Assembly (NCBI GenBank): GCA_947461185.1
Contig: CANHJY010000003.1
Coordinates: 1 to 18,185 of the forward strand
Direction of reading: 5' to 3'
DNA from: Flavobacteriales bacterium
GTDB taxonomy: Bacteria; Bacteroidota; Bacteroidia; Flavobacteriales_D; Crocinitomicaceae
Length of the DNA: 18,185 bases
This document shows, piece after piece, positions 1-8,032 of this stretch (position 1 is the stretch's first letter; every line of letters begins with the position of its first letter). The notes beneath the pieces are model-generated. The model made no database searches, was not told where the DNA came from, and worked only from the letters and a program-made list of their open reading frames with translations. The translations under genes were made by a program, and so were the position numbers.

Positions 1-1
1 C

Positions 2-514
2 ATGAACACAGCGCTAGAGGTAGCTTTTCAGGAATTTGGTTCTTCGACAACCTTAAAGAAATTTAAATGGACTCTTGGAGAGAGCGATGTTGTACCTAAT
101 GGATTCAAAGTATTTACTATGCCTGGAGAGAATTTTTATAATTTAATTAAAGAAAATTGCACTGCAGATCCTAGCATTTTTAAAAGGAGAATATATTCTA
201 TTAAAGCCATTCTAACGGGAGGTTCTGAAGATTTATACAACTACATTGCTGTAAGTCAACCAAGTTCGTCTATTGCTCAAAATAAGCCAACTTACACCAA
301 CCTTACTGTTAGTGAAGGAGCTCGAGTTGTCGGAATTTTCTCTTCAAAATACACTTACAGCGTTGAAAAGCTATACATTAATCCTTTCAACAATAGTTTA
401 AGAATGCTCACGGTTGAATCAGTTATCGAACTTTGTCAAGGACCAATTACTGGAGATTTAAATTTTTGCAGTAACCATCCTGCAGACAATGGCACCAACT
501 ATTATTGCAACTAA
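2..514 (+). CDS. C-terminal part of an unrecognised, probably exported protein (5' end outside window)
   Basis: This frame is open from the window edge and ends at TAA 512-514. The ATG at position 2 is probably internal, so about 170 C-terminal residues are visible. No catalytic motif is recognisable. The stretch is rich in Thr, Ser, Asn and aromatic residues. It holds a segment YTNLTVSEGARVVGIFSSKY (residues 98-117), which resembles the strand-rich C-terminal part of Bacteroidota lipoproteins such as the DUF4249 group. That resemblance is from memory and weak. The last 30 residues contain three cysteines (ELCQG, FCSNH, YYCN), which fits an oxidising periplasmic or surface location. The N-terminus, and with it any signal peptide or lipobox, is missing. 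priA follows 42 bp downstream on the same strand. The reading frame is certain; the function is unknown. Confidence 0.7.
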   Translation: MNTALEVAFQEFGSSTTLKKFKWTLGESDVVPNGFKVFTMPGENFYNLIKENCTADPSIFKRRIYSIKAILTGGSEDLYNYIAVSQPSSSIAQNKPTYTNLTVSEGARVVGIFSSKYTYSVEKLYINPFNNSLRMLTVESVIELCQGPITGDLNFCSNHPADNGTNYYCN

Positions 515-525
515 CGCGAAGCGTT
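513..525 (+). terminator. Short GC hairpin over the stop codon of the first gene, possible weak terminator
   Basis: AACGC (513-517) pairs with GCGTT (521-525) around a GAA loop, and the left arm includes the last two bases of the TAA stop. The core GCGAAGC is known as an unusually stable DNA mini-hairpin. A short run TTTA follows, which is a poor U-tract, so termination is uncertain. It is the only structured element in the 42 bp before priA. Confidence 0.3.
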
Positions 526-556
526 TACTAAAATACAATTAGCAGATTTGTTAGAC

Positions 557-3040
557 ATGTCCGAAAGGATTACACTCTTTGTCAATGTAATACTTCCAAT
601 TCCGATTTACAAGGAATTTACATATCGTATACCTCACGATATGAAAGACCAAGTTGGTGTTGGAATTAGAGTCATTGTTCCATTTGGGAAATCTAAATTA
701 TATACAGGAATAATTACAAAAATTTCTGAAACAGCACCCATCGAATATACGGCAAAATACGTCGAACATATTTTAGACAATCAACCCCTAATTACACCAC
801 AACAATATCAGTTATGGAAATGGATTTCAAGCTACTATATGTGTTCAATTGGCGAGGTAATGAATGCTGCTTTACCCTCAAACTTTAAACTTGCTAGTGA
901 AACCAAGGTGGTACTTCACCCTGAATATTCAAATAATTGCAATAATCTGGATGAGCGAGAAAAAGAAATAGTTGAAGCACTTGAGATAAAGGAAAGTTTA
1001 GACTTGAAAGAAATTTCTGAAATTATAGGAATAAAGACTGTTCATCCAATTATTAAAAAGCTCTACGATAAACGCATTTTATTACCTTTTGAAGAATTAA
1101 ACAATCGCTATAGAGCAAAAACTGCATTGTATGTAAGTTTATCTGCAAATTATTTAGACGAAAACCTATTGAATAGCTTAATTGCTAATTTGGAGGTGCA
1201 AAAAAAAAGTGAGAAACTACTTCATGCCCTGCTTTCTGTATTAAATACAGGTAATTTCAGTAAAGACGGTTTTAATCCAATAGAAAAGAAAGTATTAATA
1301 AATTCAGGAGTCTCAAGTTCCTCTTTGAGCACTTTAGAGAAAAAAGGAATCATTGAAATTGTTCCGTATGCCATTTCAAGATTTAAATTAAACGATAAAG
1401 AACAAGCAGCGTTTAAATCATTTTCTGAGGCACAAAAGGTTGCTTTTAATGAAATTCAAACCACATTCGACACACAAAATGTCACCTTACTTCATGGCGT
1501 CACCGGATCGGGAAAAACCGAGATATATGTTCAACTGATACAAGAACAACTTGACTTGGGCAAACAGGTTTTGTTTTTACTCCCAGAAATAGCTTTGACG
1601 ACACAATTAATTCGGAGGCTATCCCATTATTTTGGCGATCTCGTTGGCGTGTATCATTCGAGATTCAATCAAAACGAACGCATAGATATTTGGAATCATG
1701 TTTTAAAAAATGATTTTAACAGATTTCGGATCATTCTTGGTGCGCGTTCATCTGTTTTTTTGCCGTTTCAAGATTTGGGATTAATTATCGTAGACGAAGA
1801 ACACGAACCAAGTTTCAAACAATACGACCCCGCACCGAGATATAATGCCCGTGATGTTGCAGTTATTTTGGGGCATCAATTCAAAGCGAAAGTATTGTTA
1901 GGCTCTGCTACACCTAGTATGGAGAGTTATCAAAATGCAAAAAACGGTAAATACGGTTTAGTCGAGTTGAATACGCGTTTTGGAAATCTATTAATGCCAG
2001 AAATTTTATGCGCTGATTTAAAGAAAGAGCGAAAACAAAAAACACTCCATTCCCATTTTTCATCGTTTCTTCTTGAACATATCTCCGAAGCATTAAAAGC
2101 GAAAGAGCAAATCATTTTATTTCAAAACAGACGTGGTTATACGCCTTTGTGGAACTGCGAAATATGTAGTTGGACACCAAAATGTAAGCATTGTGACGTT
2201 TCATTAACCTATCACAAACATGTAAATCAACTGAAATGTCATTATTGCGGATATGTATCTCCACCAATTGGTAGTTGTAAATCTTGTGGCTCTAATAGAC
2301 TTAAAATGTTAGGATTTGGAACGGAAAAAATTGAAGATGAATTACAATTAATTTTTCAGGATGCGAAAATTCAACGATTGGATTTAGATGCGACCCGATC
2401 AAAAAATGCTTATGAAAATATCATCAATGATTTTGAATCTCGAAAAATTGACATTTTGATTGGAACACAAATGGTCAGTAAAGGTCTCGACTTTGACCAT
2501 GTGAGTCTAGTTGGTATATTAGACGCTGAATTATTACTGAACAGACCAGATTTTAGGGCATTTGAAAGGTCGTTTCAACTGATGTCTCAGGTATCAGGTC
2601 GTTCCGGCAGAAAACACAAACGAGGAAAAGTAATTCTTCAAACGTCAGACCCTGATAATTGGGTAATTCGCAAAGTTATAGAACACGATTATATTGGATT
2701 TTACGAAAGTGAAATAATGGAGAGAAAAAACTTTTTTTATCCACCTTTCTATAAAATTATTGCGTTCACACTTAAATCAAAGGATGAGCATATTCTTAAT
2801 GATGCATCACAACATTTCGCACAGGAATTGAGGCTGATTTTTAAGGAACGCGTAATGGGCCCTGAATATCCGATAATCAAGAAAATTCAAAACAATTATC
2901 TAAAAGTAATCACCTTAAAAATTGAAAAAGAGGCCTCAGATAAAATGATAAAGGAACGCCTTCAGCAACTTATTGATGCATTTTACAGCGTTCCTTCATT
3001 TAAATCCATTCGAATAGTTACAGACGTCGATCCCGCTTAA
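557..3040 (+). CDS. priA: Primosomal protein N' (replication restart helicase PriA)
   Basis: PriA is a 3'-5' superfamily 2 DNA helicase that recognises stalled or repaired forks and starts reloading of the replicative helicase. From ATG 557 the protein is 827 residues, a usual PriA length. A TTG at 548 is in frame but the ATG three codons on is preferred. Visible in order: an N-terminal DNA-binding region opening with [19 protein letters not shown]; Walker [10 protein letters not shown] (residues 314-322); the DEEH box (413-416); GSATPSMES; a zinc-binding insertion with eight cysteines (534, 537, 543, 546, 561, 564, 574, 577), the number expected of PriA; then [15 protein letters not shown] and QVSGRSGR, helicase motifs V and VI. 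All key residues are present. The end overlaps the convergent rpoD by 4 nt. Identification is firm. Confidence 0.97.
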   Translation: MSERITLFVNVILPIPIYKEFTYRIPHDMKDQVGVGIRVIVPFGKSKLYTGIITKISETAPIEYTAKYVEHILDNQPLITPQQYQLWKWISSYYMCSIGEVMNAALPSNFKLASETKVVLHPEYSNNCNNLDEREKEIVEALEIKESLDLKEISEIIGIKTVHPIIKKLYDKRILLPFEELNNRYRAKTALYVSLSANYLDENLLNSLIANLEVQKKSEKLLHALLSVLNTGNFSKDGFNPIEKKVLINSGVSSSSLSTLEKKGIIEIVPYAISRFKLNDKEQAAFKSFSEAQKVAFNEIQTTFDTQNVTLLHGVTGSGKTEIYVQLIQEQLDLGKQVLFLLPEIALTTQLIRRLSHYFGDLVGVYHSRFNQNERIDIWNHVLKNDFNRFRIILGARSSVFLPFQDLGLIIVDEEHEPSFKQYDPAPRYNARDVAVILGHQFKAKVLLGSATPSMESYQNAKNGKYGLVELNTRFGNLLMPEILCADLKKERKQKTLHSHFSSFLLEHISEALKAKEQIILFQNRRGYTPLWNCEICSWTPKCKHCDVSLTYHKHVNQLKCHYCGYVSPPIGSCKSCGSNRLKMLGFGTEKIEDELQLIFQDAKIQRLDLDATRSKNAYENIINDFESRKIDILIGTQMVSKGLDFDHVSLVGILDAELLLNRPDFRAFERSFQLMSQVSGRSGRKHKRGKVILQTSDPDNWVIRKVIEHDYIGFYESEIMERKNFFYPPFYKIIAFTLKSKDEHILNDASQHFAQELRLIFKERVMGPEYPIIKKIQNNYLKVITLKIEKEASDKMIKERLQQLIDAFYSVPSFKSIRIVTDVDPA

Positions 3041-3906
3041 CCTAGGTATGACTTAAGCATCCGGCTTCGGGATGTGTGCTTTAACCTTCGAATTGCCTTT
3101 TCTTTAATTTGGCGAACACGCTCTCTGGTAAGATCAAAGCGTTCACCAATTTCTTCTAGTGTCAACGGGTGCTTTCCATTCAAACCATAATATAATCTCA
3201 CTACATCGCCTTCTCTGGAAGTAAGCGTAGATAAAGATCTTTCTATATCCTTTCTCAAGGATTCAACAACGAGTTCTCTTTCAGGACCTGGAAGAGAATC
3301 ATTGAGTAAAACATCATACATACTAGATGAGGACTCATCCCCTTCAACTAAAGGCGCATCCATTGAAATATGTCTTCCATTATTGGCCATTGATTGTTTC
3401 ACTTCTTCTGGAGTACAATCGAGAAAATCTGCTAACTCATCAGCTGAGGGTGGTCTTTCAAATTTTTGCTCCAATTCAGAATATGCACGATTGATTTTAT
3501 TTATTGTTCCAATCTTGTTTAAAGGAAGTCTAACGATTCGTGCTTGCTCCGCCAGCGCTTGAAGTATAGATTGACGAATCCACCAGACAGCATATGAAAT
3601 AAACTTAAAACCTCTAGTTTCATCAAATCTTTCAGCCGCTTTTATAAGCCCTAAATTACCTTCATTAATCAAATCCGGAAGAGATAAGCCTTGATTTTGA
3701 TATTGTTTGGAAACAGAAACAACGAATCGTAAATTGGCGTTGGTTAACCTTTCCAGCGCTGCACGGTCACCTTCTCGAATTCGCCTAGCCAATTCTACCT
3801 CCTCATCAGCAGTAATAAGCTCTACCCTTCCAATTTCCTGTAAATACTTGTCTAAAGATGCCGTCTCCCGGTTAGTGACTTGTTTGGTAATTTTCAGTTG
3901 TCTCAT
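3037..3906 (-). CDS. rpoD: Primary RNA polymerase sigma factor RpoD (sigma-70 family, short Bacteroidota type)
   Basis: This is the housekeeping sigma factor that directs RNA polymerase to TAnnTTTG-type promoters. At 289 residues it lacks region 1.1 and the long non-conserved insertion of proteobacterial RpoD, as is normal in Bacteroidota. The start MRQLKITK is the conserved N-terminus of this group. Region 1.2 lies near residues 15-48. Region 2 has [18 protein letters not shown] (78-95) for core binding and [17 protein letters not shown] (98-114) for -10 recognition and melting. Region 3 spans about 128-205. Region 4 ends in the helix-turn-helix [19 protein letters not shown] (248-266). It is convergent with priA (4 nt overlap) and divergent from the phosphatase gene. 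A possible 24-codon leader ORF ends on its start codon as ATGA. Confidence 0.97.
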   Translation of the reverse strand: MRQLKITKQVTNRETASLDKYLQEIGRVELITADEEVELARRIREGDRAALERLTNANLRFVVSVSKQYQNQGLSLPDLINEGNLGLIKAAERFDETRGFKFISYAVWWIRQSILQALAEQARIVRLPLNKIGTINKINRAYSELEQKFERPPSADELADFLDCTPEEVKQSMANNGRHISMDAPLVEGDESSSSMYDVLLNDSLPGPERELVVESLRKDIERSLSTLTSREGDVVRLYYGLNGKHPLTLEEIGERFDLTRERVRQIKEKAIRRLKHTSRSRMLKSYLG

Positions 3907-3977
3907 AACGGTATTTTTAATGGTTGCCCAGTCTCTTGAACGTTCAATTTAATCAATAGGTTTGTCATATCCGCCAT
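3903..3977 (-). CDS. Candidate 24-residue leader ORF overlapping the rpoD start
   Basis: Reading the minus strand upstream of rpoD, an ATG at 3977-3975 opens a frame of 24 codons that stops at TGA 3905-3903. That stop overlaps the rpoD ATG as ATGA, the arrangement typical of translational coupling. The predicted peptide begins [17 protein letters not shown] and ends in QPLKIPL. It matches no family I know. The ORF is short enough to arise by chance in AT-rich DNA, and there is no Shine-Dalgarno sequence to support it. A promoter-like TACCTTGA (3988-3981) lies just before its ATG; if used, the transcript would begin at or just inside the leader ORF. Confidence 0.25.
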   Translation of the reverse strand: MADMTNLLIKLNVQETGQPLKIPL

Positions 3978-4084
3978 AATTCAAGGTATTTTCAACCAAA
4001 ATGAACATTTATTTAGTACTGTTGAATATTTGAATAGTTTTGATTAATATAAACGAGTTATACCAATATCATTAACTTTACATA
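3907..4084. other. Divergent intergenic region between rpoD and the phosphatase gene
   Basis: At 178 bp this is the longest gene-free stretch in the window and must hold promoters for both directions. It is AT-rich. The minus strand carries the candidate rpoD leader ORF and a partial -7 element TACCTTGA (3988-3981). The plus strand carries TAACTTTA (4073-4080). No -33 TTTG sits at the usual 19-21 nt spacing from either. I see no strong palindrome or hairpin. Confidence 0.5.
4073..4080 (+). promoter_or_regulatory. Possible Bacteroidota -7 element for the phosphatase/methyltransferase unit
   Basis: TAACTTTA matches TAnnTTTG except in the last base and ends 4 nt before the ATG at 4085. Use of this box would give a nearly leaderless mRNA. 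No TTTG is found at the expected -33 distance; the nearest, at 4039-4042, is 30 nt away. Confidence 0.3.
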
Positions 4085-4555
4085 ATGAAAATCCTAATGG
4101 TTTGCCTTGGTAATATATGTCGTTCACCGCTTGCAGATGGTGTGCTGAGACACAAGGTAAACAAATTGAATTTAAATATCATTGTTGATTCAGCGGGAAC
4201 AGCAAATTATCATATTGGAGCTTCTCCCGATAAAAGAATGATTGCGACTGCAAAAATGAAAGGTGTGGATATTGGCTTTTTGAAAGCTAGACAATTCGAA
4301 TACAAAGACTTTGAAGAATTTGACAGCATCTTTGTGATGGATCAAAATAATTATAAGAATGTAATTCAACTGGCCAAAACAGATCAAGATAAATGTAAAG
4401 TAAAATTACTTTTGGAAGTTACAAGTAAGGTGCACAGAAAAGAAGTGCCTGACCCATACTACGGAACCCAAACTGATTTTGAGGAAGTTTATGAATTAGT
4501 AGATCAGGCAACAGACGCAATAATTGAATCGTATTTAGCTGATGAAAAAGGGTAA
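4085..4555 (+). CDS. Low-molecular-weight protein tyrosine phosphatase
   Basis: The 156-residue protein is full length for this cytoplasmic family, which removes phosphate from phosphotyrosine through a cysteinyl-phosphate intermediate. The P-loop CLGNICRS (residues 7-14) gives nucleophile Cys7 and phosphate-binding Arg13 in CX5RS. DSAGT follows at 35-39, and the catalytic aspartate loop VPDPYYG at 121-127 supplies general acid Asp123. All catalytic residues are present. In bacteria such enzymes often counter tyrosine kinases of capsule export, but no kinase or polysaccharide locus is visible here, so the substrate is open. The last 14 nt overlap the next gene, so the two are almost surely cotranscribed. 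Confidence 0.95.
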   Translation: MKILMVCLGNICRSPLADGVLRHKVNKLNLNIIVDSAGTANYHIGASPDKRMIATAKMKGVDIGFLKARQFEYKDFEEFDSIFVMDQNNYKNVIQLAKTDQDKCKVKLLLEVTSKVHRKEVPDPYYGTQTDFEEVYELVDQATDAIIESYLADEKG

Positions 4556-5261
4556 ATTATTTTTAATACCGAATACTTTAGGAGGTGAAGGCGTAAAAGC
4601 TATTCTTCCGGAAGAAGTTATGCAGGTAGCTGCCAATTTGAGGAATTTTATCGTTGAAGACGTTCGTTCGGCGAGGAGGTTACTGCGAAAAATAGATAGG
4701 AACTTTCCAATCGAAGAGGCTTTGTTTTTGGAAATTAACAAACATTCAGGGGCAAACTCCATAGTTAACTGTATAGATTTACTAAATAAGGGAACGGATT
4801 TCGGTTTAATATCAGAAGCAGGTTGTCCTGGAATTGCTGATCCTGGAGCAGATTTAATAGCACTAGCTCATGAAAATAATATTGAAATTAAACCATTTGT
4901 AGGACCATCTTCCATATTGCTTGCACTTATTTCTAGTGGATTTTCGGGACAACAATTTAGTTTTCATGGATACTTACCCAAGGATAGAAAAGATCGTGTT
5001 CGAAAAATGAAAGATTTTGAAGCCGATTCCAGAAGAACGGGAAGAACCCATATTTTTATGGATACACCATTTCGAAATATGCATGTTTTAGATGATTTGT
5101 TAAACGAGCTTTCTGATACAACTATGATTTGTATTGCATCCGCATTAACTTGGGAAAAAGAATCAATTAAAACAAGAAGTGTCTTACAATGGAGGGAGGA
5201 GGCCTATGATTTAGCCAAACTACCTACAATTTTTATTATCGGTAAAACTCAGATTAACTAA
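4542..5261 (+). CDS. RsmI-like SAM-dependent methyltransferase (tetrapyrrole methylase fold)
   Basis: The 239-residue protein belongs to the tetrapyrrole methylase superfamily that includes RsmI, which 2'-O-methylates cytidine 1402 of 16S rRNA. Residues 88-106, GLISEAGCPGIADPGADLI, correspond to the RsmI motif around ISDAGTPxISDPG. VGPSSILLALISSGF (120-134) and FHGYLPK (141-147) match the following SAM-binding and domain-linking motifs. It is shorter than classical RsmI (about 280 residues) and its N-terminus (LFLIPNTLG) differs. That is the pattern of a Bacteroidota-specific RsmI relative whose substrate may not be C1402. The ATG at 4542 overlaps the phosphatase stop by 14 nt, suggesting coupled translation. 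Its stop abuts the stop of the convergent djlA-like gene with no spacer. Fold is confident, exact substrate is not. Confidence 0.85.
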   Translation: MKKGKLFLIPNTLGGEGVKAILPEEVMQVAANLRNFIVEDVRSARRLLRKIDRNFPIEEALFLEINKHSGANSIVNCIDLLNKGTDFGLISEAGCPGIADPGADLIALAHENNIEIKPFVGPSSILLALISSGFSGQQFSFHGYLPKDRKDRVRKMKDFEADSRRTGRTHIFMDTPFRNMHVLDDLLNELSDTTMICIASALTWEKESIKTRSVLQWREEAYDLAKLPTIFIIGKTQIN

Positions 5262-6038
5262 TTATTTAAACCCTCTAGATTTTTTTATGGCCTCATAAGA
5301 ATCCTGAATCTGCTGAAACTTTTCCTTTGCGCCTTTCTGAAAGTCTTCACCCATACTTGCCACTTTATCTGGGTGAAATTTAATGGCCATCTGTCGGTAT
5401 GCCTTCTTGATTTCATCATCCGTTGCAGTAGATTCAATTCCAAGTATTTTATAATCAGAATGAACATCCCTGTAGAACATATTTTTAACGCTGTTAAATT
5501 CAACAGGATCAATTCCCAATAAATCTGAAATCCTGCGAATAACATTTATTTCAGATTCGGACACCGAACCATCTGCCTTAGCTATACCGAAAAGGTAATG
5601 AATCAATTGTATTCTTATTTCGGGTTGCATACGCGTCCTAATATCCCTACAAATTTCTTCTAATGGAATCGAATTCGAATCTAAAAACTTTTTTAGTACT
5701 TGAAGATGAGCCTGGTTAAAACTATTTCCAAACTGCTGACTAAAAAAGGCTTTAACATAATCCAATTCAGCTTTTAGCACCTTTCCATCTGCCTTCATTA
5801 CGGCAGCCGATAGCGCCATTAATATGGTTTGAACATCTGAATTGCTGGAACGCTGCTGATACAATTGAAAAAGTTCTTCATTTGTGAAAGTTCTACCCTC
5901 AGCTTGGGCTTGCCTGCGCATTTGTTCAATGATGCGATAATAATTATCTATGGTTGAACCAACAATAAAACCAATTATTGCCGCAAAAAAACTTTTAAAT
6001 AAAACATAGGCTCCAACACCAAAAATCCACTTATACAA
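5262..6038 (-). CDS. Membrane-anchored TerB-DnaJ co-chaperone, DjlA-like
   Basis: The 258-residue protein has the architecture of DjlA, an inner-membrane J-domain protein that stimulates DnaK. A hydrophobic segment with spaced glycines (about residues 8-30) forms the anchor. A TerB-type helical domain follows (about 66-185), with two DG-containing acidic repeats, KADGKV (82-87) and KADGSV (154-159). The C-terminal J domain starts near 194 and carries the essential HPD at 222-224 within KFHPDK. The start must be TTG at 6038-6036: the frame has a TAA 18 bases upstream, no ATG or GTG between, and the next Met (residue 40) would delete the anchor. It lies downstream of htpG on the same strand but beyond a good terminator. 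Neighbouring chaperone genes fit a shared protein-folding role. The symbol djlA is withheld because orthology to the E. coli gene is not proven. Confidence 0.88.
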   Translation of the reverse strand: MYKWIFGVGAYVLFKSFFAAIIGFIVGSTIDNYYRIIEQMRRQAQAEGRTFTNEELFQLYQQRSSNSDVQTILMALSAAVMKADGKVLKAELDYVKAFFSQQFGNSFNQAHLQVLKKFLDSNSIPLEEICRDIRTRMQPEIRIQLIHYLFGIAKADGSVSESEINVIRRISDLLGIDPVEFNSVKNMFYRDVHSDYKILGIESTATDDEIKKAYRQMAIKFHPDKVASMGEDFQKGAKEKFQQIQDSYEAIKKSRGFK

Positions 6039-6060
6039 AACACTAAACTTTTTAAATTAA

Positions 6061-6080
6061 GAAAAGGGGCAAATGCCCCT
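6061..6080 (-). terminator. Intrinsic terminator after htpG
   Basis: Read on the minus strand, AGGGGC (6080-6075), loop ATTT (6074-6071) and GCCCCT (6070-6065) form a GC-rich 6-bp hairpin, followed by TTTC and then TTAATTT. It lies 14 nt past the htpG stop. The GC-rich stem stands out sharply from the AT-rich surroundings. It has no T-tract in the plus direction, so it should act only on htpG transcripts. Confidence 0.8.
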
Positions 6081-6094
6081 CAAACTTATTCATT

Positions 6095-7984
6095 TTATAC
6101 CACTTGTTCTATAGTTCGCTCAATAAAATTATTCAATGCTTCTCCTCTTAACATTCCTTGAGATAATAACGCTAAGTCGGTTAACTGTTTAATTGATTGA
6201 TTTCGAATTTCTTCATCCTTTGTCATTAACCCAACTACTTTTTCGTGATTAGCATTAACGACAAGATTGTAATTCTCAGGAAAGGCACCATAAAATCCAT
6301 TGCCGCCCAATTTTTGTTGCTCCATCATTCTTCGAATAAATTCTGGTTGAGTAATAATAATCGGAGATTCATCCTCGCTCATCGACTCAAATTTTACATG
6401 GAATTTATCTTTAGCAACGATTCCTTCAAATGCGAGTTTAAGTTTTTCCTCATCCTCTTTTGAAAGCTTGGATGGAATCTCTTCAGATTTCTGAATCAAC
6501 TTGTCCAAGGTGTCTGAATCTATTCGCGAAAAAGCAATATTTTCTTCTGATAATTCCAATTTTCCAATCCAATGCGGGATTAACGGACCGTCAAGAATTA
6601 ACACGTCATATCCCCTATCCATTGCCTTTTTATTAAAGGAATAGTGGCTTTCTTCATCATTAGCATACAAGAATACAGTCTTTCCGTCTTTATTGGTCTG
6701 AAGCGTTTTTACTTTTTCTTTGTATTCCTCGAGCGTGTAATAGTTGCCATCGATACTCTTTAGTAACGAAAAACCTTTAGCTTTTTCAGCAAATTTCTCG
6801 TCAGAAAGGCTTCCATACTGAACAAAAACTTGAAGATCATCCCATTTTGACTCAAAATCTTTGCGATCCTTTTTAAACATTTCAGCAAGTTTATCGGCAA
6901 CCTTCTTGGTAATGTGAGTAGATATTTTCTTTACATTACTGTCACTTTGCAGATAAGATCGCGAAACGTTTAATGGAATATCAGGGGAGTCTATAACGCC
7001 ATGAAGCAATGTCAAATACTCAGGAACAATCTCGGCAACGCTGTCTGTAATAAATACTTGATTAGAATATAAATTAATCTTATTTCGCTGGACTTCGACA
7101 TTCTCTTTAATCTTTGGGAAATATAAAATCCCAGTCAAATTGAATGGATAATCAACATTGAGATGAATATGAAATAATGGCGTTTCAAAACTCATTGGAT
7201 AAAGATCTCTATAAAATTCAGCGTAATCTTCATCTTTAAGGTCTGCAGGTGCCTTAGTCCAAGCCGGGGATGTATTGTTTATTTGATTTGGAACTTCAAT
7301 TGCAATTCGTTTTACCTTCCCATTTTCATCCTTTTCACCATCTGGAGCATCAATATATTCAGTTTTATTTCCAAAGAAAATAGGTATTGGCAAGAATTTA
7401 CAGTATTTATTTAGAATGTCACTTATTCTTGACTTTTCTAAAAATTCTTGAGCATCCTCGGTAATCCAAAGAATGATATCCGTCCCTCTTTCTGCTTTCT
7501 CAATTTCCTGAAGTGTATATTCTGTTGAACCATTGCTTTCCCATTGCACTGCTTGCGCTCCTTCATGCCTTGCCAAGGTCTTAATTTGAACTTTTTCAGC
7601 AACCATAAAGGCTGAATAAAATCCAAGTCCAAAATGACCTATAATCTGCTCAGCTCCCTCCTTACCTTTATATTGTTGAACAAACTCTTCCGCACCAGAA
7701 AAGGCAATTTGATTGATGTATTTATCAATTTCCTCAGCATTCATTCCGATTCCATGATCACGAATGGTAAGCGTTTTCTCAACCGAATCAAGAATAACTT
7801 CAACTTTTAAATCTCCAAGTTCACCTTTGAATTCTCCGTTTGAAGCCAGAACTTTCAATTTTTGTGATGCATCAACAGCATTAGAAACCAATTCTCTCAG
7901 AAAAATTTCATGATCTGAATACAAAAACTTCTTGATTATTGGAAAAATGTTTTCGGTTTGTACATTAATTTGACCTGTTTTCAT
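6095..7984 (-). CDS. htpG: Molecular chaperone HtpG (bacterial Hsp90)
   Basis: HtpG is an ATP-dependent homodimeric chaperone in the cytoplasm. The 629-residue length is typical of the family. The N-terminal GHKL ATPase domain shows ELVSNAVDASQKL (31-43, with Glu31 and Asn35), DHGIGM (76-81) and GHFGLGFYSAF (116-126). These are the catalytic glutamate, Mg-binding asparagine, nucleotide-binding aspartate and lid glycines. The middle domain includes VDSPDIPLNVSRSYLQ-type sequence, a hallmark of Hsp90, and the C-terminal dimerisation domain is complete. The ATG at 7984 gives MKTGQINVQTE, the normal start. The gene is divergent from the membrane-protein gene with 48 bp between starts, and ends at a strong terminator. 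No heat-shock operator such as CIRCE is visible upstream. Confidence 0.98.
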   Translation of the reverse strand: MKTGQINVQTENIFPIIKKFLYSDHEIFLRELVSNAVDASQKLKVLASNGEFKGELGDLKVEVILDSVEKTLTIRDHGIGMNAEEIDKYINQIAFSGAEEFVQQYKGKEGAEQIIGHFGLGFYSAFMVAEKVQIKTLARHEGAQAVQWESNGSTEYTLQEIEKAERGTDIILWITEDAQEFLEKSRISDILNKYCKFLPIPIFFGNKTEYIDAPDGEKDENGKVKRIAIEVPNQINNTSPAWTKAPADLKDEDYAEFYRDLYPMSFETPLFHIHLNVDYPFNLTGILYFPKIKENVEVQRNKINLYSNQVFITDSVAEIVPEYLTLLHGVIDSPDIPLNVSRSYLQSDSNVKKISTHITKKVADKLAEMFKKDRKDFESKWDDLQVFVQYGSLSDEKFAEKAKGFSLLKSIDGNYYTLEEYKEKVKTLQTNKDGKTVFLYANDEESHYSFNKKAMDRGYDVLILDGPLIPHWIGKLELSEENIAFSRIDSDTLDKLIQKSEEIPSKLSKEDEEKLKLAFEGIVAKDKFHVKFESMSEDESPIIITQPEFIRRMMEQQKLGGNGFYGAFPENYNLVVNANHEKVVGLMTKDEEIRNQSIKQLTDLALLSQGMLRGEALNNFIERTIEQVV

Positions 7985-8032
7985 AAAATTTTCAATTTAA
8001 CGTGGCTTACTTTTCAATCATTATGCCACTTG

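Noticed and set aside
3302..3562. 86-codon plus-strand frame inside rpoD
   Set aside because: It is antisense to a well-supported sigma factor gene and resembles no protein.
5285..5545. 86-codon minus-strand frame within the J-domain region
   Set aside because: It is the same strand but another frame of the DjlA-like gene, with no independent start region or motif. A frameshift is excluded because the main frame is intact through the stop.
7958..8032. Upstream ATG extending the membrane protein by 25 residues
   Set aside because: It would overlap the start of htpG on the opposite strand. The tandem ATG at 8033 gives a normal cytoplasmic start before the first membrane span.
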